DNA of 64,000 bases from Algoriphagus terrigena DSM 22685 (GCF_000429445.1 NZ_AUBW01000008.1:124001-188000), one strand, 5' to 3'; positions 23,804-33,005 are shown, counted from the first letter of the stretch. A program made the numbers and translations. The notes: generated from the sequence alone by a model not told the origin.

Positions 23804-26194
23804 ATGAAAAAGTTAGTAATTGGCTTGGTGCTGTACTTGGCTACAATCTCTGCTTGGGCTCAAAATAGCCTGAGTGGAAAAGTAACAGAATCTCAAAGCG
23901 GCGAACCGCTGATTGGAGCATCTGTCTGGACTGAAAAACTCGGAATCGGTGCAGTGACGGATGAAAAAGGAGAGTTTACGCTCTCAAAATTACCCGCCGG
24001 AGAGGTAGAATTACGCGTATCGTTCTTGGGCTTTGAGGCTTTCAGGCAAGTGATTTCTGTCCCATACGCCGGTAAATTGGAGATTGCGCTGACGAGCCGG
24101 GAATTTCTGTCCGAGGAATTTGTCGTCTCTGCTACGCGTGCCTCTGCCAATACGCCCACGACATTTACCAATGTGGATAAGTCTGAAATCGCCAAACGAA
24201 ATTTGGGACAGGACATTCCCATCTTGCTCCAATACACGCCGTCCGTGGTCAGCTATTCAGACGCAGGCGCTGGCGTTGGCTACACCGGGATGCGGATTCG
24301 CGGTACTGACCAAACCCGAATCAACGGCACAGTCAATGGAATCCCAATCAACGATGCCGAGTCGCATGGGATTTTCTTTGTCAACATGCCGGACTTTGCC
24401 TCTTCGGTGGACAACGTCCAGATTCAGCGGGGAGTGGGCACTTCGACAAACGGTGCCGCTACTTTTGGCGCCAGCCTCAACTTCCAGACTGACACTCGGC
24501 ACGACGACCCGTATGCGCAGATTGACAACAGCTTCGGCTCTTTCAATACCTGGCGACATAAGGTGAAGGCAGGGACCGGCTTGCTCAATGATCGATTTGC
24601 GGTGGATGCGCGGCTTTCCAAGATTACTTCTGACGGCTATGTCGATCGGGCATTTTCGGACCTGAGCAGCTGGTTTGTTTCTGGCGGATACTATGGGGAA
24701 AAAAGCGTGATCAAGGTGATCGCTTTCTCCGGCAAAGAGCAAACCTACCAAAGCTGGAACGGCCTGCCTGAATCCAAGCTCGAGGACGACCGGACCTGGA
24801 ACTACTATACCTACGACAACGAGACAGACAATTACCAGCAGGACCACTACCAGTTCATCTATACGGGAAAAGTGGGGACGAACTGGAAGACCAATCTGGC
24901 GCTTCACTACACCTACGGCCGGGGCTACTACGAGCAATACCGGGAAGACGACGACCTTGCGAGCTATGGATTGCCGCCGGTGACCATTGGCGATGAGACC
25001 ATCGAAAGCACCGATATCATCCGCCGTCGCTGGCTGGACAACGACTTCTTTGGCTTTGTCGGTTCGGTGAATTACATATCCGACAACGGGCAATTGGACT
25101 TCATCTTGGGCGGCGGAGCAAACCGATACGATGGAGACCACTTTGGGGAAATCATCTGGGCGAGAATCGCCGGTGACACCGAGATCCGCGACCGATATTA
25201 CGATAACAATGCCGTCAAAGACGACCGGAACATCTATGCAAAAGCGACGTACGAAGTTAGTCCCGGATTGAATCTCTTTGGAGACTTGCAGGTGCGCGGT
25301 ATCGATTATTCGTTTGCCGGGGTGAATGACGACCGAAGGATTGTGGACGGGCAGGAAAGCTACACGTTCTTCAATCCCAAGTTTGGATTCTCTTACGAAA
25401 AGGGCAAACAGACGTGGTATGCGAGCTTTGCGGTAGCCAACCGCGAGCCGACCCGCTCGGACTTTACGGATAATCCGATCACGGAAGTGCCAAAACCCGA
25501 AAGGCTAAACAACATCGAAGCCGGCATTCGAGCCCAAAGCGGCCGATTCAGCTACAATGCCAACTTCTACTACATGGATTACAAAGATCAGTTGATACTG
25601 ACCGGTCAGATCAACGACGTGGGGGCCTATATCCGTGAAAATGTGGCCTCTTCCTATCGGGCCGGGCTCGAGTTTGATGCGGCATTTCAGCTGAGCAAGG
25701 CTTGGACTTTTGGGGGAAATATTGCCTTCAGCCAAAACAAGATCAATGAGTTTACGGAGTATGTGGACGACTACAGCGGAGCGGATTTCCAGCAGGAGGC
25801 TTTCACCTATACAGACACGGATATCGCATTCTCTCCCAATGTGGTGGGTTCGGCGATCATCGAGTTCAAGCCGGTGAAAAACCTCTCGCTCAATCTGCTG
25901 AATAAGTATGTGGGAAAGCAATACCTGGATAACACCTCAAATGACGGACGCTCGCTCGACGCGTTCTTCATCAGTGATTTCCGGATCAGCTATGCCGCCC
26001 AGCCCAGATTCTTCAAGGGCCTCGAATTGAATCTGCTGATCAACAACATCTTTAATGAGATGTATGAGCCAAACGGATACACGTTCAGCTATTTTGTCCC
26101 GGGAGAAGCAAGCGGGAGGGAGTTGGTGACAGAGAACTTCTATTATCCACAGGCCGGAACGAACTTCCTGTTGGGGCTGAGTTTGAAGTTTTAA
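23804..26194 (+). CDS. TonB-dependent outer-membrane receptor, predicted thiamine/precursor uptake
   Basis: 796 residues. Signal peptide to AWAQ (residue 20), then a carboxypeptidase-regulatory-like beta-sandwich (GKVTESQSGEPLIGASVW), a plug domain (TPSVVSYSDAG, GMRIRGTDQTRINGTVNGIP) and a 22-strand barrel ending in LLGLSLKF with terminal Phe. Control by a TPP riboswitch implies uptake of thiamine or a pyrimidine/thiazole precursor, as known for such receptors in Bacteroidota. No inner-membrane partner (PnuT type) or thiamine kinase is adjacent; the gene stands alone with a terminator behind it. Confidence 0.9.
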   Translation: MKKLVIGLVLYLATISAWAQNSLSGKVTESQSGEPLIGASVWTEKLGIGAVTDEKGEFTLSKLPAGEVELRVSFLGFEAFRQVISVPYAGKLEIALTSREFLSEEFVVSATRASANTPTTFTNVDKSEIAKRNLGQDIPILLQYTPSVVSYSDAGAGVGYTGMRIRGTDQTRINGTVNGIPINDAESHGIFFVNMPDFASSVDNVQIQRGVGTSTNGAATFGASLNFQTDTRHDDPYAQIDNSFGSFNTWRHKVKAGTGLLNDRFAVDARLSKITSDGYVDRAFSDLSSWFVSGGYYGEKSVIKVIAFSGKEQTYQSWNGLPESKLEDDRTWNYYTYDNETDNYQQDHYQFIYTGKVGTNWKTNLALHYTYGRGYYEQYREDDDLASYGLPPVTIGDETIESTDIIRRRWLDNDFFGFVGSVNYISDNGQLDFILGGGANRYDGDHFGEIIWARIAGDTEIRDRYYDNNAVKDDRNIYAKATYEVSPGLNLFGDLQVRGIDYSFAGVNDDRRIVDGQESYTFFNPKFGFSYEKGKQTWYASFAVANREPTRSDFTDNPITEVPKPERLNNIEAGIRAQSGRFSYNANFYYMDYKDQLILTGQINDVGAYIRENVASSYRAGLEFDAAFQLSKAWTFGGNIAFSQNKINEFTEYVDDYSGADFQQEAFTYTDTDIAFSPNVVGSAIIEFKPVKNLSLNLLNKYVGKQYLDNTSNDGRSLDAFFISDFRISYAAQPRFFKGLELNLLINNIFNEMYEPNGYTFSYFVPGEASGRELVTENFYYPQAGTNFLLGLSLKF

Positions 26195-26205
26195 GAAAGG
26201 GTTTG

Positions 26206-26218
26206 GAGACCGAAGTTG
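26206..26218 (+). repeat. Short intergenic repeat, copy 2
   Basis: Exact copy of the 13-mer at 9986-9998, again just behind a stop codon and on the same strand, followed by TTTAATTTCC. Confidence 0.4.
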
Positions 26219-26230
26219 ACGATTTAATTT

Positions 26231-26262
26231 CCGTGGTCTGTGCGGACGCAGACCACGATTTT
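26231..26262 (+). terminator. Terminator of the TonB-dependent receptor gene
   Basis: Nine-base perfect stem (26232-26240 with 26249-26257) plus two further inner pairs, closing a CGGA tetraloop, then a T-rich run. It lies between convergent genes and may also serve the minus-strand operon. Confidence 0.75.
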
Positions 26263-26272
26263 TGATTTCCTT

Positions 26273-26758
26273 TCAAATCCCCACTCCGGCTTTGATCTTC
26301 AACAACGCAGCTATCGCATCCTTCTCTTTGAAATAATCAAAGACTAAAAACTGGGAGTCATTGGCGAGCAGCACGCATTTGTATAGAGTGACCGGGCCCG
26401 ACATCGTGGGCGTGATTCCGTTGGGAATGTGTTGGCTGCGAAAGCTGTGAATGATGATTTTCGCGGCTTCGATCTTTGGAAGATCCTGCCATTGTCCAAA
26501 TTTGAAACAGTGGATGCGATGATATTTTCTGAATCGGCTGCTTTCAAAGTCCAGCTCCGTGCCAGCGGACATGGCAATCAATAACGCTCCAAGCAAAATG
26601 GCACCACCGCCCACCAAGCCAACTTTTCGGGGATCAGTAGCTACTTCAACAAACATGGGAATAAGTAAAACAATCAGTCCCGCAGTCGCTAAGGAAATCC
26701 CCAGCACTCTCGATCCGTTGATACCGTAGTTTCGATTTGTATGGTTGAAATGCTTCAT
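26273..26758 (-). CDS. Two-helix membrane protein, unknown
   Basis: 161 residues. Two transmembrane helices near the N-terminus (GISLATAGLIVLLIPMFVEV and LVGGGAILLGALLIAMSAG), then about 80 residues that read like a membrane-associated beta domain (FRKYHRIHCFKFGQW). The layout resembles small PH-domain-like membrane proteins, but I do not recognise a family. It follows the YceI gene by 37 bases on the same strand and is probably the third gene of that operon. Confidence 0.65.
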   Translation of the reverse strand: MKHFNHTNRNYGINGSRVLGISLATAGLIVLLIPMFVEVATDPRKVGLVGGGAILLGALLIAMSAGTELDFESSRFRKYHRIHCFKFGQWQDLPKIEAAKIIIHSFRSQHIPNGITPTMSGPVTLYKCVLLANDSQFLVFDYFKEKDAIAALLKIKAGVGI

Positions 26759-26795
26759 GACTTTATCGCCATATTTTTCAATATAATCAAAAGCG

Positions 26796-27427
26796 TCATT
26801 TCAACACGAGTTTTACCCGAAACTCGATCTCCCGATCCACCAGCGTCCTGTCTGCCCAAGATCCGGTATAGGCAATGTCCCAGTCAAAACGGTCGATGGA
26901 GAATGTGGACAAAACCTGACGCCCGTTCTGAGTTCCTTCAAAGCTGATCGGTTTTGTGATTCGTTTGATCTCAAGATCGCCGCTGAGGACAAGTTTTCCT
27001 TGGTCGACCACTTTGATCTCTCGGAGATAAAATTTGGAAATAGGATACTTATCCACATCAAAAAAGTCTTCGTCTTTGAGATGGGCCGTCAGTTTTCTGA
27101 GCGGAATGGGATCGGATTCGGGAATGTCGGTCACCCGGATTTTTTCCATGTCGATTTCAAAATATCCGTTGATCCATTGTCCCTGATTTTCCAGAAGAAA
27201 ACCCTTTTTGAGCGGGATTTCTCCTTCATGTTTTCCGAGTCCCCTCATCTTGGTCCCTTTCCAAAGGATCTTGCTTTGGGGGAGACTTATCCACATGGTA
27301 TCTTTCTGTCCGGTCGCCTTTTTGCCCGGAGCCGGACTGTGGATAAGTCCGGCTTTCGCTGGAATCAAAGGTTGATTTTCCCCGCAGCCAAAGGCAAATA
27401 GAAGCGAAAAAGCAAGTGCCTAGTCAT
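26796..27427 (-). CDS. YceI-like domain lipoprotein, apparent single-base frameshift in signal peptide
   Basis: YceI-like domain (WISLPQSKILWKGTKMRG, DIPESDPIPLRKLTAHLKD, ADRTLVDREIEFRVKL). YceI proteins are secreted lipocalin-fold binders of polyprenyl or lipid molecules. The open frame reaches back to 27419 and reads ALAFSLLFAFGCGENQP, a lipobox, but has no start codon before the stop of the upstream gene. The ATG at 27427, overlapping that stop by eight bases, is one frame off. One extra T in the T5 run (27407-27411) would join them as MTRHLLFSLLFAFGC, a complete lipoprotein signal. The alternative is a TTG start at 27368 giving a signal-less protein of 190 residues. Confidence 0.65.
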
Positions 27428-28043
27428 AATCCGGGATGTTGAGGCCGAGGATAATATCCCGGTTCGCGTGGAGCATTCCTCGGGAGTTGACAGACGGAAG
27501 GATACCGGATCCTCCCCGGTCTTCAAGTTTTTTGCGGCGCGCCGGAGTCAAGATCGGATCATCTGCGAAAACAAACTCATCTAGATAATATTCGTTTTTG
27601 TCAGGCTCCTTTACCGTCAAATGAATGTGTTCCGGTTCGGATCGGTCAGGATAGGCCGCAGGACGGAAGGTGTAAAAAGTATAGCGCCCGCTTTGATCTG
27701 TTTTGACCCAACCCCGCAGATATCCATGTCTTCTCGCCCAACCAACTTCATTACCTTTTTTCGGATAAATACCTGTTCGGTCGGTATGGTAGACGTAGAG
27801 AATGACATCCTTTGCCGGGGTTTTTCCATCGCGCCGAAATACCGTTCCGGTGATTTTGAGCTTGGGTTCAGTGCTGTGGAAACCCGGAAGTGTATCCACG
27901 TTAGTCAGAGTTTTTTCTCCAAACTCAAAGATTGCCTTGCAGCCTTCACAGCCTCCTCCAACTAGTTTGCGGGACTGACCGGAGCACTTGATGCTTAGAA
28001 AAATAGAACAATAGATCAGGCATCGGATAAGGTGTCGTTTCAT
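27420..28043 (-). CDS. Intradiol ring-cleavage dioxygenase-like lipoprotein
   Basis: 207 residues from ATG 28043 (a TTG nine codons upstream is less likely). Lipobox-like end of signal at FLSIKCSG. The beta-sandwich of intradiol dioxygenases is recognisable: LKITGTVFRRDGKTPAKDV, VILYVYHTDRTGIYP with the Tyr ligand, GWVKTDQSGRYTFYT and the His pair in SEPEHIHLTV. True catechol dioxygenases are cytoplasmic; exported lipoprotein versions are common in Bacteroidota and have no established substrate. First gene of an operon with YceI-like and a membrane protein. Confidence 0.78.
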   Translation of the reverse strand: MKRHLIRCLIYCSIFLSIKCSGQSRKLVGGGCEGCKAIFEFGEKTLTNVDTLPGFHSTEPKLKITGTVFRRDGKTPAKDVILYVYHTDRTGIYPKKGNEVGWARRHGYLRGWVKTDQSGRYTFYTFRPAAYPDRSEPEHIHLTVKEPDKNEYYLDEFVFADDPILTPARRKKLEDRGGSGILPSVNSRGMLHANRDIILGLNIPDYD

Positions 28044-28120
28044 CGCTTTCTTTTTTCCCAAATGGAACAAAAGAAATGAGTACCTGAAAATCGAATCATC
28101 TGACCTGAGTTAATTCTATA

Positions 28121-28903
28121 TCAACCTGTGGGCGCTTGCTCGAATCTGCTTCGAAAGTCGGGGACGTAATTTCTGCTCAGCCGAAGTGCCTGTCCATTGG
28201 AAAGCAAGAGATCATAATCTCCATTGCCTCGGGAACTGATCGAATCCACTTTGCTGACATTTACCAAGGTGGTTTTATGGATTCGTACAAAGACTGAAGG
28301 GTTCAGTTTTTCCGAAAATGATTTAAGTGATCCATGCTGCAGGTACTTTTTTTCGGCAGTAAAAAACTCGACATAGGGTGTGGCTGAAGCAGTAAAAAGA
28401 ATGGATTCCGTGGGAATTTTCTCGGTCCTTTTTCCCGACTGAAGAAGCAAAAAGTCAGGATATTCGCCGGATTTTTGAATTTTCGTATCGGGCAATTTTT
28501 GCGTAGGAATCAGGGAAATCGCGGTGTAGATGAGCAGATATTTGTACAGATCATGGGAAAGGGAATAGACGAGATTGCCAAAAAATCCAAAGGTGTGATC
28601 ATAGAATAGTCCAGAAACAGCAAACACTAAAAAGGCAAAAAGTAGCAGATGGAAGATCGTGGCCAAGAGCACGAAAAGTGCTCGTTTGGTCCATTTGGAA
28701 AGGGTTTTAACATGCTTAAATGTCGAGCTCAAGATTAAAGTGACTGGAATGATCAGGGGCCAAAACAGGTTGAAAAGTAGCGATTCGGAAAAATAGAACG
28801 CGTGGTCTTGGTATCCGGATTGGAGATAGTCCTGAAGTATCGTGATCCCCAACAGCGCTACCAAAAGCAGGATTAGGTTTCTTACTTTTTTTTGTTTCGA
28901 CAT
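28121..28903 (-). CDS. Membrane-bound LytTR transcriptional regulator
   Basis: 260 residues from ATG 28903 (a GTG at 28936 is also in frame). Four transmembrane helices lie in residues 10-135. A C-terminal LytTR DNA-binding domain covers about 150-250 (ILFTASATPYVEFFTAEKKY, FVRIHKTTLVNVSKVDSI, LSNGQALRLSRNY). There is no response-regulator receiver, so it probably senses directly at the membrane. Targets are unknown; it sits alone between two minus-strand operons. Confidence 0.85.
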   Translation of the reverse strand: MSKQKKVRNLILLLVALLGITILQDYLQSGYQDHAFYFSESLLFNLFWPLIIPVTLILSSTFKHVKTLSKWTKRALFVLLATIFHLLLFAFLVFAVSGLFYDHTFGFFGNLVYSLSHDLYKYLLIYTAISLIPTQKLPDTKIQKSGEYPDFLLLQSGKRTEKIPTESILFTASATPYVEFFTAEKKYLQHGSLKSFSEKLNPSVFVRIHKTTLVNVSKVDSISSRGNGDYDLLLSNGQALRLSRNYVPDFRSRFEQAPTG

Positions 28904-28994
28904 CCGTCTTTGGAAAATTGCCCGATGTGTATCCACAGTAGTTTAGAATGACCCTCTTGGATGAAGTTATCCGCTTTCTATAGATTTTGAAAAT

Positions 28995-29024
28995 AAAAAA
29001 GGCCTCATCTATTGTAACGAGGCC
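28995..29024 (-). terminator. Terminator of the amidohydrolase gene
   Basis: Six-base GC-rich stem (29001-29006 with 29019-29024) followed on the minus strand by six Ts. Confidence 0.75.
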
Positions 29025-29053
29025 CTCTTCAGCTATGGAAGCACAATCCATTT

Positions 29054-30178
29054 TTACTCCGGAAACAAGGTCTTGTCCAATCCCGGGACTATGCGAAGCG
29101 CGTTTTTATAATACACTTTTTTCAGCACCTCGTCTGGCAGGCCGAGTCCATACATCTTCCAATACGCGTGGTACTTCTTGTAGTAGGGAAAATATTCGTC
29201 CTCCGTCTCCAACACCCGGAAATAAGTGTAGAATTCCTCCTTGTTGTAGGCGTCTTTGCCGAAAAGAATACGATCCTGGTATTTCGTAAAGAATTCTTTT
29301 GCCCGTCGGGGCTGCCGGCCCAGTTCCGCTATGATTGCTCCAATCTCGTAGTTGACATTCGGGTACTTGTCCAGATGTGCCCCGGCGGCATCCAGGTCAT
29401 TAGCCATCCAGCCCATGTGCGCATTGATGAAAGTTGTCTTGGGGTGTTTTGCAAAGATATTGTGCTGCTCAGCCATGATCTGGGCAAAAGGCACCGGGTC
29501 GGTGTCGGATCGTTTGCGGTTTGGATTGAGCTTCAGTTCTAGCCAACGCTCGTTGGTAGAGTCCATCGGCTGCCAAAACTGTGCGGGGTCGGCGGAATGG
29601 ATCAAGACAGGAATGCCGAGTTCTCCGGCCTTTTTCCAAACCGGATCCAAATCGGGATGATCTACAGGGATTCTATTTCCATTGTTATCTTTTGTATTCA
29701 GACCCAGGCTTTTGTAGATCTTCAAGCCTACCGCCCCGGCCTGGACATCCTCTTCCATCTCCTTAACCGCCAAAGCTGTCCATTCAGGAGTCCCAAAACC
29801 GTTGAAATTCAGATTGGTAAATACCATAAACCGTCCTGAAGCGTGAGTTTTGAACTCATTCATCATGCCTTTGATGTATTCCTGCTGGGTATTGCTGTTG
29901 CCCTGCCCGAATCCACGACCGCTGAGATTGATCATGATGGCCATGTTGATCTCATCCATCTCCGAAGTGAGCTGGTCGATCTTTGCTTTGTTAACACCTC
30001 CCTGATGGCTGTGGATATCGATGAAGGGGAACTTGGCCCGAGTCACCGGGTGCTCCGGGACTTTCAGCGTCGAGGGGGGATTGTAATTCTCAAAGCTCAT
30101 GTCCTGAGCCAGTGTGGCGCCTGAAGTCAGGCCAAATGCTAAAATGGAAAAGGAAATTTGGAGTAGCGATTTCTTCAT
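29054..30178 (-). CDS. Secreted amidohydrolase (amidohydrolase 2/ACMSD-like)
   Basis: 374 residues with signal peptide ending TLAQ (residue 25). TIM-barrel amidohydrolase-2 fold: the first metal pair in FIDIHSHQGG, then GLKIYKSLGLN, PVLIHSADPA, INAHMGWMAND and LFGKDAY. Members include decarboxylases and lactonases; export to the periplasm makes an extracytoplasmic substrate likely. It is one of two neighbouring secreted hydrolases, but each has its own terminator. Confidence 0.82.
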   Translation of the reverse strand: MKKSLLQISFSILAFGLTSGATLAQDMSFENYNPPSTLKVPEHPVTRAKFPFIDIHSHQGGVNKAKIDQLTSEMDEINMAIMINLSGRGFGQGNSNTQQEYIKGMMNEFKTHASGRFMVFTNLNFNGFGTPEWTALAVKEMEEDVQAGAVGLKIYKSLGLNTKDNNGNRIPVDHPDLDPVWKKAGELGIPVLIHSADPAQFWQPMDSTNERWLELKLNPNRKRSDTDPVPFAQIMAEQHNIFAKHPKTTFINAHMGWMANDLDAAGAHLDKYPNVNYEIGAIIAELGRQPRRAKEFFTKYQDRILFGKDAYNKEEFYTYFRVLETEDEYFPYYKKYHAYWKMYGLGLPDEVLKKVYYKNALRIVPGLDKTLFPE

Positions 30179-30230
30179 GAGCGATTTAACTGAGAAAGGA
30201 GGGAAATGGATGCAAAAATTCTTTGGGCGG

Positions 30231-30265
30231 AAAAAAAGAAATCCCGGTGGGGAAACCGGGATTTT
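30231..30265 (-). terminator. Terminator of the M14 peptidase gene
   Basis: Nine-base perfect stem (30240-30248 with 30255-30263), six-base loop, then a run of seven Ts on the minus strand. Confidence 0.85.
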
Positions 30266-30271
30266 AATTTG

Positions 30272-32824
30272 TTATCGGGCAGTTCCTCCGTCGATTACCT
30301 GACCGAAGAAGATTGAATTCATGAACAGCTTGTTCGTGCCAAACCAGAAGGCCCGGAAGTTAGGATTGTCTGCAAAACCGATGATGCGGCCGCGACCAAC
30401 ACCTGAAACCCGTATCACACTGCCGTTTTGAATTCCGGGAAGATTGCTTGGATGCAAGTAGCCTGAGGCCAAAGGATCGGCGGTATACACCAGCGGGTTG
30501 GCGTAGGGATTTGGCGATACTTCCATGAAGAAGTTGTCATTTCGGAAGCTGTAGATCTCCTTTTCGGCGTAGCCGTAGCCAATTGGGTGGGTGAGGTCCA
30601 GATTGGCTTTGAAGATCGCTCCGAAGGTGCCTTTCGCGCCCGTTGCATTTTCAAAGTCTGCATAGCTTTTTTGCACGCCTTTCTCCGCATTGTCGACTTC
30701 GCGAAAGGTAAAGTTGCCGATCTCCTGCTGTGTCAACCAACGAAGTGCTCCGCCTTTTGCGACAAGAGTTCCGCCTTTAGAAGTCCATTCTTTCAGCTTT
30801 TCCGCGCCTGATTTTCCAAGCGACCCGTAGTTTCCGTCAGCCATCAAGATCACATTGTAGCGATCCAGATTTGCCATAGACACTGATCCGACAGGCAGCA
30901 AAGTCACGGGCATTTTCATTCGTTGATCGAGCAAGTGCCAGATTTCGCCAGCTTCTCCGCTGTCCACGCCACCATCCACCAAGAGGGCGATTTGGGGAGT
31001 TTTCAGCGGCACCATGAACGTCGATCCCATATTTGCTCCGCCCGTGTAGCCCGTGCTGATCGCATGGATGTCCACATTTGCTGAGGTGGCGATTTCCTGG
31101 AGTTTGGAGAAAAAAGCGGCATTATCCAGGCCGGATTTTCCTTTGTCGATCAAGAGCGTCCCCCGACGGAAGGTCTTTCCGTCAGGTGTAGTAAACTCCG
31201 CATTGGCAACGCGAACCAAAAACCCTGCTTTTAGCAACTGATAGGCGGCTTTAGGGGAATAATAGTCTGACCATTCCAGTGCGTATTGATAGGCTCCCGC
31301 CTCTCCGACGACCTTGCCTGGAGCAAGAGCAAAATTGGCTTTGTCCACTTGGGTGACGCTGGCGAGGTTCAGTATCTTACTGTTTAGCGCCATGAAGTCA
31401 AGATGGAATGCCATCGGATAGGTCCAGGCAGAAATGTCGTAAAACAAGCTGTCTTGGAAGTTGGTCCTAGTCTCAAACATCGCCTTGATCAAGCGGTACT
31501 GCGGCTGATCTGCCGGCACGATGTAAGATGTTTCCTTCTTAAACTGCTTCCCGTTGACGGTGATGTCCTCGTTCATCGCGAAGACCTTGATGTCGTGCTG
31601 CAAAATCAGATCGGCCAAATGAAAGCTCCTCGCATCGTCCTCTTTGGCTCCAAAGATGTAAGCTTTGTTGACATCGGCGGTGGTTTCGTTTTTGATCTCT
31701 GTGTAAAAATCCTTCATCCACTGATTCAGCTCCACACGCATTTCTTTCGCAGCCTGATAGGACGAAAGATTGGCGGTAAACTGGTTTCTAATCGTGAAGG
31801 GGAAACTCAACATGCCATTTGTGCTTTCCTGAAGATGTCCTCTGGAGCTGGCCTGCTCAAAGAGAATCCCGATTGAGCCCTGCACGTCGGGATAGGTAGA
31901 GCCCTTTCCGTAGTAGAAGTCGTCGTAGTTTTCCTGATTGTAATAGAGTGATCCGATCTGATCCAGCGCTTTGGCATGATAGGTTCCGATCTTCTCGGTC
32001 AGCTCAAAGTTTTTCTCCGGGGTGAGCGGGTGCATTCGGGCGGGTACTCCCGGCTGAAAGAAAAAGGTGCTGTTGGTGCCCATCTCGTGGAAATCCAAGT
32101 GGATATTCGGCAGCCAAGCCTGAAAAACTTTCACGCGGTTTCTCGATTCAGGATGCTGCACCGGCAGCCAGTCGCGGTTGAGGTCAAACCAATAGTGGTT
32201 GGTTCTGCCACGGGGCCAAGCTTCGTTCAGCTCTCGCTGGGCCGGATCTCCGTTGAGGATATACGCTTTGTGCGAATTGACCCAGGAGGCAAATCGGTTC
32301 AGTCCGTCCGGATTGATGGCCGGATCAAGGAGCAAAACCATAGTCTCCAGATCTGCTGCAATTTCATTGGCTGCTGCAAAATGGTAAGCAGCGATCAGGG
32401 CGGCGTTGGCTCCGCTGGGTTCGTTGCCATGGACCGAGTAGCCCATGTACATTACGACTGGCATATTCTCAATATTGACAGAAGCCCCGGGAGTCCTCAA
32501 CTTGCGCCTTTCGGCTTTGATTTGGTCAAGCTTTCCGAGATTGGCCGGAGAAGTAATCGTCAGTAAGGTCTGCGGTCGTTTTTCGTAGGATCTCCCCGTT
32601 TCCTCGAAAGTCACCCGGTCGGAAGCCTCGGCTACGGCTTTCATGTACATGACCAGTTGATCATGCGTCACGTGCCATTCGCCCACTTCGTAGCCCAAAA
32701 TCTGCTTTGGCGTCGGAACGGCGGGATTGTACGTGTAGCCTTTGGGCAGGTAATAGCTCAGATCCTGAGCGAACGTGAGTGTGGTAAAAAGAGCTAAAAG
32801 CACTGCAAGCGTGTACTTTTTCAT
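30272..32824 (-). CDS. Secreted M14 family zinc carboxypeptidase, large
   Basis: 850 residues with signal peptide ending TFAQ (residue 20). The M14 zinc site is visible as YSVHGNEPSGA (His and Glu) and LDFHEMGTN (His), with the DLNRDWLP segment between. The catalytic core spans about 60-380. The C-terminal half has a glutamine-amidotransferase-like beta-alpha domain (ALLVDGGVDSGEAGEIWHLL, NVILMADGNYGSLGKSGAEKL) of the kind often fused to these Bacteroidota peptidases. Likely degrades peptides outside the cytoplasm. Upstream 180 bases (32825-33005) hold no gene. Confidence 0.88.
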   Translation of the reverse strand: MKKYTLAVLLALFTTLTFAQDLSYYLPKGYTYNPAVPTPKQILGYEVGEWHVTHDQLVMYMKAVAEASDRVTFEETGRSYEKRPQTLLTITSPANLGKLDQIKAERRKLRTPGASVNIENMPVVMYMGYSVHGNEPSGANAALIAAYHFAAANEIAADLETMVLLLDPAINPDGLNRFASWVNSHKAYILNGDPAQRELNEAWPRGRTNHYWFDLNRDWLPVQHPESRNRVKVFQAWLPNIHLDFHEMGTNSTFFFQPGVPARMHPLTPEKNFELTEKIGTYHAKALDQIGSLYYNQENYDDFYYGKGSTYPDVQGSIGILFEQASSRGHLQESTNGMLSFPFTIRNQFTANLSSYQAAKEMRVELNQWMKDFYTEIKNETTADVNKAYIFGAKEDDARSFHLADLILQHDIKVFAMNEDITVNGKQFKKETSYIVPADQPQYRLIKAMFETRTNFQDSLFYDISAWTYPMAFHLDFMALNSKILNLASVTQVDKANFALAPGKVVGEAGAYQYALEWSDYYSPKAAYQLLKAGFLVRVANAEFTTPDGKTFRRGTLLIDKGKSGLDNAAFFSKLQEIATSANVDIHAISTGYTGGANMGSTFMVPLKTPQIALLVDGGVDSGEAGEIWHLLDQRMKMPVTLLPVGSVSMANLDRYNVILMADGNYGSLGKSGAEKLKEWTSKGGTLVAKGGALRWLTQQEIGNFTFREVDNAEKGVQKSYADFENATGAKGTFGAIFKANLDLTHPIGYGYAEKEIYSFRNDNFFMEVSPNPYANPLVYTADPLASGYLHPSNLPGIQNGSVIRVSGVGRGRIIGFADNPNFRAFWFGTNKLFMNSIFFGQVIDGGTAR

Positions 32825-33005
32825 GTGTTTATAATTTGCTTTTTAAAGGCCATATGAAATCTCGCTTTGGGACAATGACACGACTGTGTGTCGCTTTTGT
32901 CTTGTTCGATTTCATGGATTGGGGTTTACTTCGGACTAAATTGTTACTTAATCGGGACAAAAAAAGCTATTTTGGATCGGTGGTAAAATTAATGGAAGAA
33001 AAGAA

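Larger units (their letters stand above)
26143..27346. other. Cluster of four DnaA-box consensus 9-mers
   Basis: Exact TTATCCACA at 26143, 27049 and 27287 and its complement TGTGGATAA at 27338, in the end of the receptor gene and inside the YceI gene. It is part of a window-wide excess described in the findings. Binding by DnaA is not shown. Confidence 0.35.

Noticed and set aside
24257..25141. 294-codon antisense frame inside the TonB-dependent receptor gene
   Set aside because: A shadow of the GC-richer receptor coding sequence without family motifs or a plausible start context.
26143..27346. Possible replication origin from the DnaA-box cluster
   Set aside because: Boxes are inside genes, there is no AT-rich unwinding element or dnaA/dnaN-type neighbour, and the motif is in excess over the whole left part.
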